DNA of 64,000 nt from Betaproteobacteria bacterium HGW-Betaproteobacteria-7 (GTDB taxonomy: Bacteria; Pseudomonadota; Gammaproteobacteria; Burkholderiales; Rhodocyclaceae). The position numbers and the translations under genes are program-made. Positions 47,125 to 55,825 of the stretch are shown here, piece after piece (within the stretch, counting starts at the first letter, position 1; each line of letters opens with the position of its first letter). The notes under the pieces are model-generated. The model saw only the letters and a list, made by a program, of their open reading frames with translations. It did not search any database and was not told where the DNA came from. The DNA lies in the NCBI GenBank assembly GCA_002840765.1, contig PHCE01000001.1, forward strand, positions 1-64,000. Direction: 5' to 3'.

Positions 47125-47208
47125 GTCGGGGTATCCTGTGGGGCTTGATGAATCTTTGCCGAGTATAGGTGTCCGACACCGCGTCGCCAACCCGTAGAGT
47201 GCCCTGTC

Positions 47209-47607
<399 letters not shown>

Positions 47608-47788
47608 GCCAGCCAACGGTCATATCACCACCAAATGCGCAAACCGTCCGCCCTGTTTTCCTGACCGCTCCGAAATCATGCGCTTAGGTGCGCCCGCGCA
47701 CCAAGAGTTTTCGGCTGGTGCTCTATAACTCCGTACAGCAGCATCGCTGCCTGTCCATTTAGCGACAGGACTTAACGGAGAAAAAGCA

Positions 47789-48172
47789 ATGAACCTGAAT
47801 TCCCGACCCTGGGTCGCGCTGACCTTGTTGTGCGCAGCCACTGCGCTCAGCGCCTACGGCTGCACCAGTCTGAAAACGCCGGCCACTGCCGATGTCGCGG
47901 TCTCCAAGGCCGCCGTGGATAACGCGGCTAGCGCCGATGCTGCGGAATACGCACCGATCGAGATGCGTCTGGCCCGGGAGAAACTGGCACTGGCAAACAA
48001 GGCGCTGACCAACAAGGATTACGAGTTGGCTTCCCAGCTGGCCAACGAAGCCCGGGCCGATGCCCGGCTGGCACAAGGCAAGGCCAATTCGGCCAAGGCC
48101 AAGGCTGCGGCCGACGCACTTGACTCCGACCTCCGGGTTCTCGATGAAGAACTGCAACGCACCCGCAAGTAA
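47789..48172 (+). CDS. DUF4398 lipoprotein
   Basis: This 127-residue protein has a long signal peptide ending SAYGC, a lipobox, placing Cys25 as the lipid attachment. The mature part (APIEMRLAREKLALANKALTNKDYELASQLANEARADARLAQGKANSAKAKAAADAL) is the DUF4398 helical domain. It precedes an OmpA-like lipoprotein that carries a related helical segment (HAPLELKQAGEAMALADAASAE), so the two probably form an envelope pair anchored to peptidoglycan. The ATG is preceded by ACGGAGA. Confidence 0.85.
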   Translation: MNLNSRPWVALTLLCAATALSAYGCTSLKTPATADVAVSKAAVDNAASADAAEYAPIEMRLAREKLALANKALTNKDYELASQLANEARADARLAQGKANSAKAKAAADALDSDLRVLDEELQRTRK

Positions 48173-48217
48173 GCCGTAGCGCGCACTTGCCGCGCCAGAA
48201 CCCTTTAAGGAAAAACC

Positions 48218-49087
48218 ATGAAAAATCGTATTCTGATGCCCGCCATGCTGGTGATCGCCACCTTGCTTGGCGCTTGTACATCCATGCCCCGAACGACCAG
48301 CCTGCTGGACCAGACGCACGTCGAGTACCGGGCGGCGCAAAACAATCCCGATGTCGGCCGCCATGCGCCACTGGAACTGAAACAGGCCGGCGAAGCGATG
48401 GCCCTTGCCGACGCGGCCTCCGCCGAGCGCGAGAGCGCTGAACGCATTGATCGGCTGGCTTATCTGGCCCGGCAGAAAGTTGCCCTGACCCAGGAAGTGG
48501 CCAAGCGCAAGGCGGCCGAGGGCGATGTCGCCAGCGCCGAAAAAACCCGCGATGAAATGCGCCTGGCGCAACGCACCAATGAAGCAGATCGCGCGCGTCA
48601 GGCGGCCGATGCGGCGCGTCTGGCAAGCGATGCCGCCCGTCGCGACACCGCTGCGGCCAACGCCCGGGTTTCCAGCCTGGAAGCGCAACTGGCCGATCTG
48701 GCGGCAAAGAAGACCGAGCGCGGCATGGTCATCACTCTTGGCGATGTCCTGTTCGCCACCGATGAGTCCCAGTTGAACGAGCAAGGCCAGTCCACGATCC
48801 GGAAATTGTCGCAGTTCCTGCAGGAGCATCCGGCGCGCAACGTGCTGATCGAAGGCTTTACCGACAGTACCGGCAGCGCTGCCTACAATCAGCAGCTGTC
48901 CGAGCGCCGGGCGGGGGCCGTGGCGCGGAGTCTGAACGACCAGGGTATTGCCCACAAGCGCATCGAAACGCGCGGCTATGGCCAGGAATATCCGGTGGCT
49001 TCGAATGCCACGATCACCGATCGCCAGTTGAATCGGCGCGTCGAAATTGTGTTGTCGGAGGATGGCGGCAGGATCAAGCCGCGCTGA
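48218..49087 (+). CDS. OmpA-family peptidoglycan-binding lipoprotein
   Basis: This is a 289-residue protein with lipoprotein signal MKNRILMPAMLVIATLLGAC. The middle contains a DUF4398-like segment and a long Ala/Arg-rich coiled coil (QRTNEADRARQAADAARLASDAARRDTAAANARVSSLEAQLADL). The C-terminal OmpA domain has GDVLFATDESQLNEQGQ, VLIEGFTDSTGSAAYNQQLSERRAGAVARSL and GYGQEYPVASNATITDRQLNRRVEI, with the Asp and Arg that bind diaminopimelate. It lies 45 bp after the DUF4398 gene and ends at a strong terminator. Confidence 0.92.
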   Translation: MKNRILMPAMLVIATLLGACTSMPRTTSLLDQTHVEYRAAQNNPDVGRHAPLELKQAGEAMALADAASAERESAERIDRLAYLARQKVALTQEVAKRKAAEGDVASAEKTRDEMRLAQRTNEADRARQAADAARLASDAARRDTAAANARVSSLEAQLADLAAKKTERGMVITLGDVLFATDESQLNEQGQSTIRKLSQFLQEHPARNVLIEGFTDSTGSAAYNQQLSERRAGAVARSLNDQGIAHKRIETRGYGQEYPVASNATITDRQLNRRVEIVLSEDGGRIKPR

Positions 49088-49113
49088 AGTAGCCTGGCGG
49101 TCCACTCGCGCTG

Positions 49114-49160
49114 AAAGGCGCCTCTCTGCTAATCGATTGTCAGCAGAGGGGCGCCTTTTT
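49114..49160 (+). terminator. Rho-independent terminator after the OmpA-like gene
   Basis: A 17-bp stem (49114-49130 against 49142-49158, one G-T wobble) with an 11-bp loop ends in TTTTT at 49156-49160. It follows the stop by 27 bp and also lies just past the end of the convergent radical SAM gene. Confidence 0.92.
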
Positions 49161-49177
49161 CGCAATGCAGGCAGCCC

Positions 49178-50068
49178 CTACAGCCCCCGCGCCCACTCCG
49201 GCCGGAGTGCCACCTGCTCCGGCGCAGCGATGGCTTGGCGAACCTGCGCCAGCAGGCGTTCTTTGTCGGCGCCCAGGGTGCCTTTGAGGACCAGCCAGTT
49301 GGAAGCGTGGTCGCTGCGGAAGACAGTGCGCTTCAGCTCCAGTGCCGACAGGAAGCGCTCCATTTCGACGAACAGTTCCGACTGGCCAAGCGGTTCCCAT
49401 TCAGGGAAATCGGCGCGGAAGCGCTGTTCGCCCTTGGGGAAGCTGACCACCAGCGTCGCCAGGTATTCCGGCTGCACGGCATTGGCCAACCGGGCAGAGT
49501 TCTCGGCATGCTGTTGCGAGAAGACCTTGCCGCCGAGGCCGTTGAGGATCATCACCGAGCGGCTGATGCCAGCGGCGCCGAATTTTTCCAGCGCCTCGCA
49601 GGTGCTGATGAAGGTTTCGCCCTTGTTCACCTTGGTCAGCACTTGGTCATCGCCCGATTCGGCGCCGACATAGACCATCGACAGGCCGGCGGCGGCCAGT
49701 TCGTCGATTTCGCTCTGGGCTTTCTTGCGCAGGTTGCGCGGCAGGCAGTAGCTGGAAATGCGCCGCACCGCCGGCAGGTGGGTGCGGATCGCTTCGAGGA
49801 TGGTCAGCAGCCGGCGGGTCGGCAGGACCAGCGCATCGCCGTCGGCGAGGAAGACGCGGCGGATCTGGTCGCCGTAGCGCTCGCCGGTCAGACGCAGGCT
49901 GTCGATGATCTCGGCATCATCGCGGGCGCGGAATTTTTTCTGCGGCGCCGTGTACATCTCGCAGAACGTGCAGTGGTTCCATGAGCAGCCGTCGGTGACT
50001 GGCAGGATCAGCGATTCCGCCTCACTGGGCGGGCGGAATACCGGTTCGACGTAGCGGATCGGGATCAT
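49178..50068 (-). CDS. Radical SAM protein with Cys-x4-Cys-x2-Cys cluster motif
   Basis: This is a 296-residue B12-independent-looking radical SAM protein. The cluster-binding segment is TDGCSWNHCTFCEMY, that is Cys-x4-Cys-x2-Cys instead of the usual Cys-x3-Cys-x2-Cys. GDALVLPTRRLLTILEAI and MVYVGAESGDDQVLTKVNKG are the following radical SAM barrel segments. Substrate unknown. It starts 3 bp after the thioesterase-like gene on the same strand, implying cotranscription. Confidence 0.85.
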   Translation of the reverse strand: MIPIRYVEPVFRPPSEAESLILPVTDGCSWNHCTFCEMYTAPQKKFRARDDAEIIDSLRLTGERYGDQIRRVFLADGDALVLPTRRLLTILEAIRTHLPAVRRISSYCLPRNLRKKAQSEIDELAAAGLSMVYVGAESGDDQVLTKVNKGETFISTCEALEKFGAAGISRSVMILNGLGGKVFSQQHAENSARLANAVQPEYLATLVVSFPKGEQRFRADFPEWEPLGQSELFVEMERFLSALELKRTVFRSDHASNWLVLKGTLGADKERLLAQVRQAIAAPEQVALRPEWARGL

Positions 50069-50071
50069 CGC

Positions 50072-50497
50072 TCAGCCACCGACCTTGGCAACGAAGGCGG
50101 CCGGCGCCGCGGTCGGTTTGCGCGCCGCGTAGTCGAAGAACATGATGCCGTGCTTGCCGCGCGCCACCTCGCGGCCGCTGGCCTTGTCGGAGAGGCGCCA
50201 GACCAGATCGCAGCCATACTTGTTGAAATCATTGGCCGCCATATTGATGACCATGGTTTCGCCGTGGAAAGCCTCGGCCCGGTACTGCACGGCGGCATCG
50301 GCGACGATGATGCCGACGCCTTCGACATCCAGCTCGCTGTAGCCGAGCGACTTGAAAAAGCGCACCCGGGCTTCGGAGACCAGCGCCAGCAGCGCCGAGT
50401 TGTCGAGGTGATTGCCGTAGTTGATGTGGTTGATGTAGATGAGGATTTCGGTGGCGAAGGCGAAATGCTCGGGCAGATCGATCTTGATGCGGGGCAT
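50072..50497 (-). CDS. Hotdog-fold acyl-CoA thioesterase-like protein
   Basis: This 141-residue protein starts at ATG 50497. The FAFATEILIYINHINYGNHLDNSALLALVSEARVRFFKSLG segment, with Asn/His-Asp-like catalytic surroundings (NYGNHLDN), and the VADAAVQYRAEAFHGETMVINM strand match the 4-hydroxybenzoyl-CoA thioesterase/YbgC-like hotdog family. It probably hydrolyses a small acyl thioester; the substrate is unknown. An upstream in-frame start at 50593 overlaps the divergent yajD gene and is rejected. Confidence 0.85.
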   Translation of the reverse strand: MPRIKIDLPEHFAFATEILIYINHINYGNHLDNSALLALVSEARVRFFKSLGYSELDVEGVGIIVADAAVQYRAEAFHGETMVINMAANDFNKYGCDLVWRLSDKASGREVARGKHGIMFFDYAARKPTAAPAAFVAKVGG

Positions 50498-50586
50498 GGT
50501 CGGGCGGTCGTCGGCAAAAGGAAGCGATTTTACGGGCAGCCTCGCGGCCGGCGTTAGAATCTTCCCATCACTCAGGAGAAGCACCG

Positions 50587-50955
50587 ATGACATCCATTAA
50601 CCACGCAAAGCTCGACAAGATCGTCGCCGACGCCCGCAAGGCGGCTGATACGCGCGCCGAGGGCTATCGCGAGAAGGCGCTGAAAATCTATCCGTGGATC
50701 TGCGGCCGCTGCGCCCGCGAATTCACGGTAACCAACCTGCGCGAACTGACCGTGCACCACCGCGACCACAATCACGACAACAACCCGGCCGATGGCAGCA
50801 ACTGGGAGCTGCTCTGCATCTACTGCCACGATAACGAGCACCAGAAGCAGATCGAGGCCGACCGCGGCCGCACCGATGGCCGCACCGGGCGCGGCGGCGG
50901 CGCCACGCACAATCCCTTCGCCGCATTGCAGGGCCTGCTGAAGGACAAGAAGTGA
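50587..50955 (+). CDS. yajD: HNH nuclease family protein YajD
   Basis: This is a 122-residue protein. Two zinc CxxC pairs (ICGRCAREF and CIYCHDNEH) flank VHHRDHNHDNNPADGSNWELLCIYCH, the HNH nuclease motif, exactly as in the YajD family. The Gly/Arg-rich TDGRTGRGGGATHNPF tail is also characteristic. Its physiological substrate is unknown. The ATG follows CAGGAGAAGCACCG. Its stop overlaps yjbQ (GTGA). Confidence 0.9.
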   Translation: MTSINHAKLDKIVADARKAADTRAEGYREKALKIYPWICGRCAREFTVTNLRELTVHHRDHNHDNNPADGSNWELLCIYCHDNEHQKQIEADRGRTDGRTGRGGGATHNPFAALQGLLKDKK

Positions 50956-51365
50956 GCGAGCAGCACCATCTCACTTTCAATACACACGGCCGCGGTGCCA
51001 GCGAAATCACCGCCGACATCGCCGCGCTGGTCGCCCACAGTGCCCTGCCCTGCGGCCTGGTCCATGTCTTCGTCCGCCATACCAGTTGCGGCGTGGCGAT
51101 TACGGAAAACGCCGATGCCAGTGTCCGCCGCGACCTGGAAACCCTGCTCCAGCGCTGGGCCCCGGACGGCGACCCGGCCTACCGACATGATATGGAGGGC
51201 GACGACGACATGGCCGCCCACGCCCGTTCGCTGCTCACCGGCTGTTCGCTCAGCGTGCCGTTCGCCGACGGCCAGCTGTTGCTTGGCACCTGGCAGGGCA
51301 TCTATCTGTTCGAACACCGCAGTCATGGGCACCGCCGGGAAATCGTCGTCACCCTGAACGCCTGA
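50952..51365 (+). CDS. yjbQ: YjbQ (UPF0047) secondary thiamine-phosphate synthase-like protein
   Basis: This is a 137-residue protein starting with GTG overlapping the yajD stop. The segments LVHVFVRHTSCGVAITENADASVRRDLETLLQRWAP, YRHDMEGDDDMAAHARSLLTGCSLSVPFADGQLLLGTWQGIYLFEHR are the complete UPF0047 signature, including the conserved HTSC and H-x-x-E/D residues. E. coli YjbQ has weak thiamine-phosphate synthase activity; the true role is unsettled. Confidence 0.92.
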   Translation: MSEQHHLTFNTHGRGASEITADIAALVAHSALPCGLVHVFVRHTSCGVAITENADASVRRDLETLLQRWAPDGDPAYRHDMEGDDDMAAHARSLLTGCSLSVPFADGQLLLGTWQGIYLFEHRSHGHRREIVVTLNA

Positions 51366-51425
51366 AAACTCCGCCTACGGGTGGTCGAACGCCCCGTCTT
51401 GCTTCTCTGGCAAGGCCCGCCGCGT

Positions 51426-51644
51426 TTGTGCATCGCAGCATTTTTTGTTACGATTCGCCCATCCAACCCCAGCCAGAGTCTCTACCCATGTAGCCAACCG
51501 CGCCGCGAGCTCCGCTTTTTTCCAGCAATTGCCACGCAACTGCTGCCGCTCGCGCCAGGCTTCATGCTCGGCACCGTTTTCAATGGTCGCCCGCTGCTTT
51601 CCCCGACAACCGCACCCGTTGCGGCAACAAAAAGACAATTCATC
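51426..51644 (+). promoter_or_regulatory. Candidate promoter and long leader of the SulP gene
   Basis: TTGTGC (51426-51431) and TACGAT (51449-51454) are 17 bp apart. The transcript would begin near 51461 and have a leader of about 185 nt before ATG 51645. The leader has GC-rich segments and one short hairpin (CCGCACCCGTTGCGG near 51610-51625) but I do not recognise a known riboswitch. The whole gap 51366-51644 holds no convincing gene. Confidence 0.45.
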
Positions 51645-53123
51645 ATGCTGAGTTCCATCAAGCAGGACTGGTTATCCAACGTCCGCAACGATCTGCTGGC
51701 CGGCCTCGTCGTCGCGCTGGCGCTGATTCCAGAAGCCATCGCCTTTTCCATCATCGCCGGCGTTGACCCCAAGATCGGGCTCTATGCGTCGTTCTGCATC
51801 GCAGTCGTCATCTCCTTCGTTGGCGGCCGGCCGGGCATGATTTCGGCGGCTACCGGCGCCATGGCGCTGGTCATGGTGACGCTGGTCAAGCAGCACGGCC
51901 TCGAATACCTGCTCGCCGCCACCGTGCTCACCGGCGTGCTGCAGATCATCGCCGGCTGGATCAATCTCGGCGCGCTGATGCGCTTCGTCTCGCGCTCGGT
52001 GGTCACCGGCTTCGTCAATGCGCTGGCGATCCTGATCTTCATGGCGCAACTGCCGGAACTGACCAACGTCACCTGGCACGTCTACGCGATGACCGCCGCC
52101 GGCCTCGGCATCATTTACCTGTTCCCCTACATCACCAAGGCCATCCCGTCGCCGCTGGTGACCATCGTCGTGCTGACTGCCGTCGCGCTCTTTCTCGATC
52201 TCGACATCCGTACCGTCGGCGACATGGGGCAACTGCCGGACAGCCTGCCGGTCTTCCTGATTCCCGACATTCCGCTCAATCTGGAAACCCTGGCCATCAT
52301 CTTCCCGTATTCGCTGACGCTGATGGTCGTCGGCCTGCTCGAATCGCTGATGACGGCGACCATCGTCGATGACCTGACCGACACCAGCAGCAACAAGAAC
52401 CGCGAATGCGTCGGCCAGGGCGTCGCCAACATTGCTTCCGGCTTCATCGGCGGCATGGCCGGCTGCGCGATGATCGGCCAGTCGGTGATCAACGTGAAAT
52501 CGGGCGGGCGTGGCCGGCTGTCGACCTTCTCCGCCGGCGTTTTCCTGCTGGCACTGCTGATGCTGGTCGGCGACTGGGTGGCGAAGATCCCGATGGCGGC
52601 GCTGGTCGCGGTGATGATCATGGTCTCGATCGGCACCTTCAACTGGGGGTCGATCCGCAACCTCAAGGATCACCCGGCCAGTTCCAGCGTCGTCATGGTG
52701 GCGACCGTGATCGTCACCGTGTTCACCCACGACCTGGCCAAGGGCGTCGGTGTCGGTGTGCTGCTTTCCGGCTTCTTCTTCGCCCACAAGGTGGCGCTGC
52801 TGTTCCGCGTCCGCTCGCGCTCGGAAGATGAAGGCCGCGCCCGCGTCTACCAGTTCTCCGGCCAGATCTTCTTCGCCTCGGCCGATCGCTTCGTCGCCTC
52901 CTTCGACTTCCGCGAAGTCATCGAGAAGGTCGTCATCGACGTCTCGAAGGCGCATTTCTGGGACATCACGGCAGTCAGTGCGCTCGACAAGGTGGTGTTG
53001 AAATTCCGCCGCGAAGGCGTCGAGGTCGAGATCATCGGCCTCAACGAAGCCAGCGCCACGATGCTCGACCGCTTCGCCATCCACGACAAGGACGGCGCCG
53101 AAGACCTGCTGGCCGGCCACTGA
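51645..53123 (+). CDS. SulP-family anion transporter with STAS domain (second copy)
   Basis: This is a 492-residue transporter. [50 protein letters not shown] is a SulP start, [33 protein letters not shown] the core anion-site region, and the C-terminus ([20 protein letters not shown] ... [20 protein letters not shown]) a STAS domain. It differs clearly from the copy at 15.7 kb. The EAIAFSI start and the short size fit the bicarbonate/sulfate-type bacterial group. ATG 51645 is the family start; the open frame reaches 264 bp further upstream without similarity. A universal stress protein gene follows 11 bp later. Confidence 0.92.
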   Translation: MLSSIKQDWLSNVRNDLLAGLVVALALIPEAIAFSIIAGVDPKIGLYASFCIAVVISFVGGRPGMISAATGAMALVMVTLVKQHGLEYLLAATVLTGVLQIIAGWINLGALMRFVSRSVVTGFVNALAILIFMAQLPELTNVTWHVYAMTAAGLGIIYLFPYITKAIPSPLVTIVVLTAVALFLDLDIRTVGDMGQLPDSLPVFLIPDIPLNLETLAIIFPYSLTLMVVGLLESLMTATIVDDLTDTSSNKNRECVGQGVANIASGFIGGMAGCAMIGQSVINVKSGGRGRLSTFSAGVFLLALLMLVGDWVAKIPMAALVAVMIMVSIGTFNWGSIRNLKDHPASSSVVMVATVIVTVFTHDLAKGVGVGVLLSGFFFAHKVALLFRVRSRSEDEGRARVYQFSGQIFFASADRFVASFDFREVIEKVVIDVSKAHFWDITAVSALDKVVLKFRREGVEVEIIGLNEASATMLDRFAIHDKDGAEDLLAGH

Positions 53124-53134
53124 GGAAAACCATC

Positions 53135-54001
53135 ATGACGACAAATGAAAAAAAGGTCCTCGCCTGCGTCGACCGCTCACACTTCGCCAACACCATCGCC
53201 GACGCCGCCGCCTGGGCGGCCAGCCGGATGAATTCGCCGCTGGAATTCCTGCACATCCTCGACCGCCACCCGGAAATCGGCTCCGGCGAGGACCACTCCG
53301 GCGCCATCGGTTTCGATGCCCAGGAACATCTGCTCAAGGAACTCGCCGACAAGGATGCCGAAAAGACCAAGGCCATGCGCGAAGCCGGCCGGCTATTCCT
53401 CAACGGCCTGCGCGAACGCGCCATCGCTGCCGGTGTGCCGGCACCGGATACCCGCCAGCGCTACGGCCACCTCGAAGAAAGCCTGGCCGAGCAGGAAGCC
53501 GGCGTGCGCCTGTTCGTCCTCGGCCGCCGTGGCGAATCGGCGGAAACCACGCAACGTGACCTCGGCCGCAACGTCGAAACCGTCGTCCGCGCGCTACACA
53601 AGCCGATCCTCACTGTCACCGAAACCTTCAAGGCGCCCGAACGCTTCATGATCGCCTTCGACGGCGGCGAAGTGACCCGGCGCGGCGTCGAGATGGTCGC
53701 CGCCAGCCCGCTGCTCAAAGGCATCCCCTGCCAGCTGCTGATGGCCGGCAAGGCCAGCCAGGACAATCCGAAAAAAATGGACTGGGCGAGCAATACCCTG
53801 CAAGCGGCCGGCTTTGCAGTCGAAGCCAACATCCTCCCCGGTGACCCCGAAACCGTCATCGCCCGGCAGGTCCGTGAACAAGGCATCGACCTGCTGCTGA
53901 TGGGCGCCTTCAACCACTCCTGGCTCAGGAGCCTGCTCTACCGCAGCCCGACCAATGAAGTCCTGCGTTCGGCGACGGTGCCGACACTGCTGCTGCGCTG
54001 A
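53135..54001 (+). CDS. Tandem universal stress protein
   Basis: This 288-residue protein has two UspA-type domains. The first starts KKVLACVDRSHFANTIADAAAWAASRMNSPLEFLHIL, the second RFMIAFDGGEVTRRGVEMVAASPLLKGIPCQLLMAG and ends with the ATP-binding-like LLLMGAFNHSWLRSLLYRSPTNEVLRSATVPTLLLR. It follows the SulP gene at 11 bp and is probably cotranscribed, so it may sense or regulate transporter state; that is inference. Confidence 0.9.
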   Translation: MTTNEKKVLACVDRSHFANTIADAAAWAASRMNSPLEFLHILDRHPEIGSGEDHSGAIGFDAQEHLLKELADKDAEKTKAMREAGRLFLNGLRERAIAAGVPAPDTRQRYGHLEESLAEQEAGVRLFVLGRRGESAETTQRDLGRNVETVVRALHKPILTVTETFKAPERFMIAFDGGEVTRRGVEMVAASPLLKGIPCQLLMAGKASQDNPKKMDWASNTLQAAGFAVEANILPGDPETVIARQVREQGIDLLLMGAFNHSWLRSLLYRSPTNEVLRSATVPTLLLR

Positions 54002-54005
54002 CACC

Positions 54006-54356
54006 ATGGCCAAGCAACAGCCCGTCAGCACGGAACGGCGCCTGCGCGATGAATTGCGGAACATCGATGATGCCATCGCCGAATCGGGCCAGTCGGCAGC
54101 CATTGTCGAACTCGATCAATCGAGCGTTGGTCGCGTCTCGCGCATCGATGCGCTGCAACAACAAGCCATTGCCCAGGCCGCCGGCGAACGGCTGAAGCTG
54201 CGCCAGCGCAAGCTGGAAGCCGCCCTTGCCCGCCTGCAGGCGGGCAGCTACAGCATCTGCTGCGATTGTGGCGGTGAAGTCGAAAGGCGACGCCTGGACG
54301 CCGACCCGGCGACGCCCTTCTGCAACGAGTGCGCGGCGGAGCGCGAAAAGCCCTGA
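54006..54356 (+). CDS. TraR/DksA-type zinc-finger protein
   Basis: This 116-residue protein has the DksA-like coiled coil (LRDELRNIDDAIAESGQSAAIVELDQSSVGRVSRIDALQQQAIAQAAGERLKLRQRKLEAALARLQAGSYSICCDCG), with DksA's acidic tip residues replaced, and a four-Cys zinc finger (CCDCGGEVERRRLDADPATPFCNEC). It might bind the RNA polymerase secondary channel. ATG 54006 starts 4 bp after the Usp stop. The 145 bp that follow show no gene. Confidence 0.85.
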   Translation: MAKQQPVSTERRLRDELRNIDDAIAESGQSAAIVELDQSSVGRVSRIDALQQQAIAQAAGERLKLRQRKLEAALARLQAGSYSICCDCGGEVERRRLDADPATPFCNECAAEREKP

Positions 54357-54501
54357 CGCCCCCCCTGCTGGCCCGGCCCGATCAGGGATAGAAGCCCACC
54401 GCCGGCCGAAAACGCCTGCGACAAAACAGAACACGACAGTGACTTGATTTCGCAGAAACGGAAACCAGCAAGGTGAGTGTGTTTCTTCAGGTTTCGTCCG
54501 G

Positions 54502-55113
54502 TCAGCTACGGGCAAAGACAAGCAGGGGTTTGATGTCGCGGGAGTCGACAGCTTGCAGGGCGGCGATGTAATTGCGCCGGATCGGGGTGGCATCGAAAAG
54601 ATTGCCGTCCGCCAGGCTGCGCTTGCCCCAACTGAAGCGCGGCTGGCCCAGTCGCTCAACGAGCAGGTCGGCCATCATCCGGGCGTGACGCCCGTTGCCG
54701 TTGGGAAAAGCGTGGATGGCCACCAGCCGATGATGGAAGCGGACGGCGATTTCATCGGCAGGAAAGCTGCCGTGCTCAATTTGGTAGCGCACATCGTCGA
54801 GCAATTTTTTGAGTTCTACGCCGATGTGCAGCCAATCGACACCGATGTTTTTGTCCGACTTGCGAAACTCGCCAGCCCATTTCCAGGTTTCGCCGAACAT
54901 TTGCCGGTGGAGTTGGCGGAGGAAGTTTTCGTTGAGGATTTCCTTGCGCTGTTTGCGCGCCCACTTGTCGCCTTCACCGATGTTGAGTTGTTCCCACTCG
55001 TTGAGCTCTGCCTGCGTGCTGAGGTGGCCCGGGATCAGGCTGGCCAGCTCGTCGGCATCCAGCGGCGTGGCGCCGGGCGGGTAGTCAAGATTGACGGTTG
55101 TCTGGGCGGCCAT
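54502..55113 (-). CDS. Mobile mystery protein B, Fic-domain protein
   Basis: This is a 203-residue protein. The Fic active-site motif reads HAFPNGNGRHAR, keeping catalytic His, Asn and Arg, so AMP- or other NMP-transfer activity is likely. The N-terminal part (PPGATPLDADELASLIPGHLSTQAELNEWEQLNI) is the mobile mystery B signature. It follows the HTH partner by 4 bp. Fic proteins of this type are often toxins, with the HTH protein as neutraliser or repressor; for this pair that is inference. Confidence 0.88.
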   Translation of the reverse strand: MAAQTTVNLDYPPGATPLDADELASLIPGHLSTQAELNEWEQLNIGEGDKWARKQRKEILNENFLRQLHRQMFGETWKWAGEFRKSDKNIGVDWLHIGVELKKLLDDVRYQIEHGSFPADEIAVRFHHRLVAIHAFPNGNGRHARMMADLLVERLGQPRFSWGKRSLADGNLFDATPIRRNYIAALQAVDSRDIKPLLVFARS

Positions 55114-55117
55114 CGGC

Positions 55118-55585
55118 TCAACGTTCCCGCCACAGCGCCCGACGCGAACCTTTGAGCAGGCTTTCGGCCAGGGCACGGGTTTGCGCTTCGACGGTTTCGC
55201 GCGAGGTGGCCTGGGCCTCCAGCGCCATGCTGTGGCTGATGGCGGCCATCTGCTGGCGCGCCAGGGTGGTAGCGCGCGCTTCCAGCGTGTCGGCCAGCGA
55301 CTGCTTTGGCACCAATGCGTATTGCAACTCGCAGTCCAAGGCCTCGGCGGCGCGGCGCAAGGTGCCAAGGCTGATGGTGTCATCGGCCTCCGAGATTTCG
55401 AGGCGGGTGACAGTAGACGTGGTCACCCCGAGCTTTTTTGCCTGATGGGTCGCCGTCATGCCGAGCGCCTCCCGAATGACTTTCAACCAACCCGATGGCG
55501 GGCGTGCCGGCAAATCGGCAGCACGCCAGCGGCTGAGCGTGACGTCAAGTTGACGGAGCTTGAGTTCGGCGAAGTCGGATGCCAT
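55118..55585 (-). CDS. Mobile mystery protein A, HTH partner of the Fic protein
   Basis: This is a 155-residue protein. FAELKLRQLDVTLSRWRAADLPARPPSGWLKVIREALGMTATHQAKKLGVTTSTVTRLEISEADDTISLGTLRRAAEALDCELQYALVP contains a clear XRE-type helix-turn-helix and matches the mobile mystery A family, which is found only with mobile mystery B. It probably represses its own operon through the TTGCAT-rich region just upstream. Confidence 0.88.
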   Translation of the reverse strand: MASDFAELKLRQLDVTLSRWRAADLPARPPSGWLKVIREALGMTATHQAKKLGVTTSTVTRLEISEADDTISLGTLRRAAEALDCELQYALVPKQSLADTLEARATTLARQQMAAISHSMALEAQATSRETVEAQTRALAESLLKGSRRALWRER

Positions 55586-55597
55586 TTTTTTGCACCT

Positions 55598-55671
55598 TAA
55601 TGCAATGTTAAAAGAGAATATCTTGCATTATAAAACAACAACGATAAATAAATAGTTGCATCATGACGCAA
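55598..55671 (-). promoter_or_regulatory. Operator-like palindromes and promoter of the mystery A/B pair
   Basis: TAATGCAA (55598-55605) and TTGCATTA (55623-55630) are inverted arms, and TTGCATCATGACGCAA (55656-55671) is a further palindrome with the same TTGC/GCAA ends. A minus-strand TATAAT (55627-55632) is a likely -10 box and is overlapped by the middle arm. The layout fits autorepression by the adjacent HTH protein. Confidence 0.65.
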
Positions 55672-55825
55672 AAAAAAGCCAGTTCTGCTGAGCTTCACCG
55701 CCAACGGGTTCATGGATGCTCCTCGCCATGACTCGGCCCGCGCCGGGCACTTCATGAATATTGGTAGCGATTCTCCTGCTGCATCGCAGCTACAATTTGC
55801 ACCCCTCTGCCCGATGGCGACAACG

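Noticed and set aside
51375..51638. An 87-codon minus-strand frame in the SulP leader
   Set aside because: No ribosome site and no recognisable similarity; it lies in the likely leader of the SulP gene.
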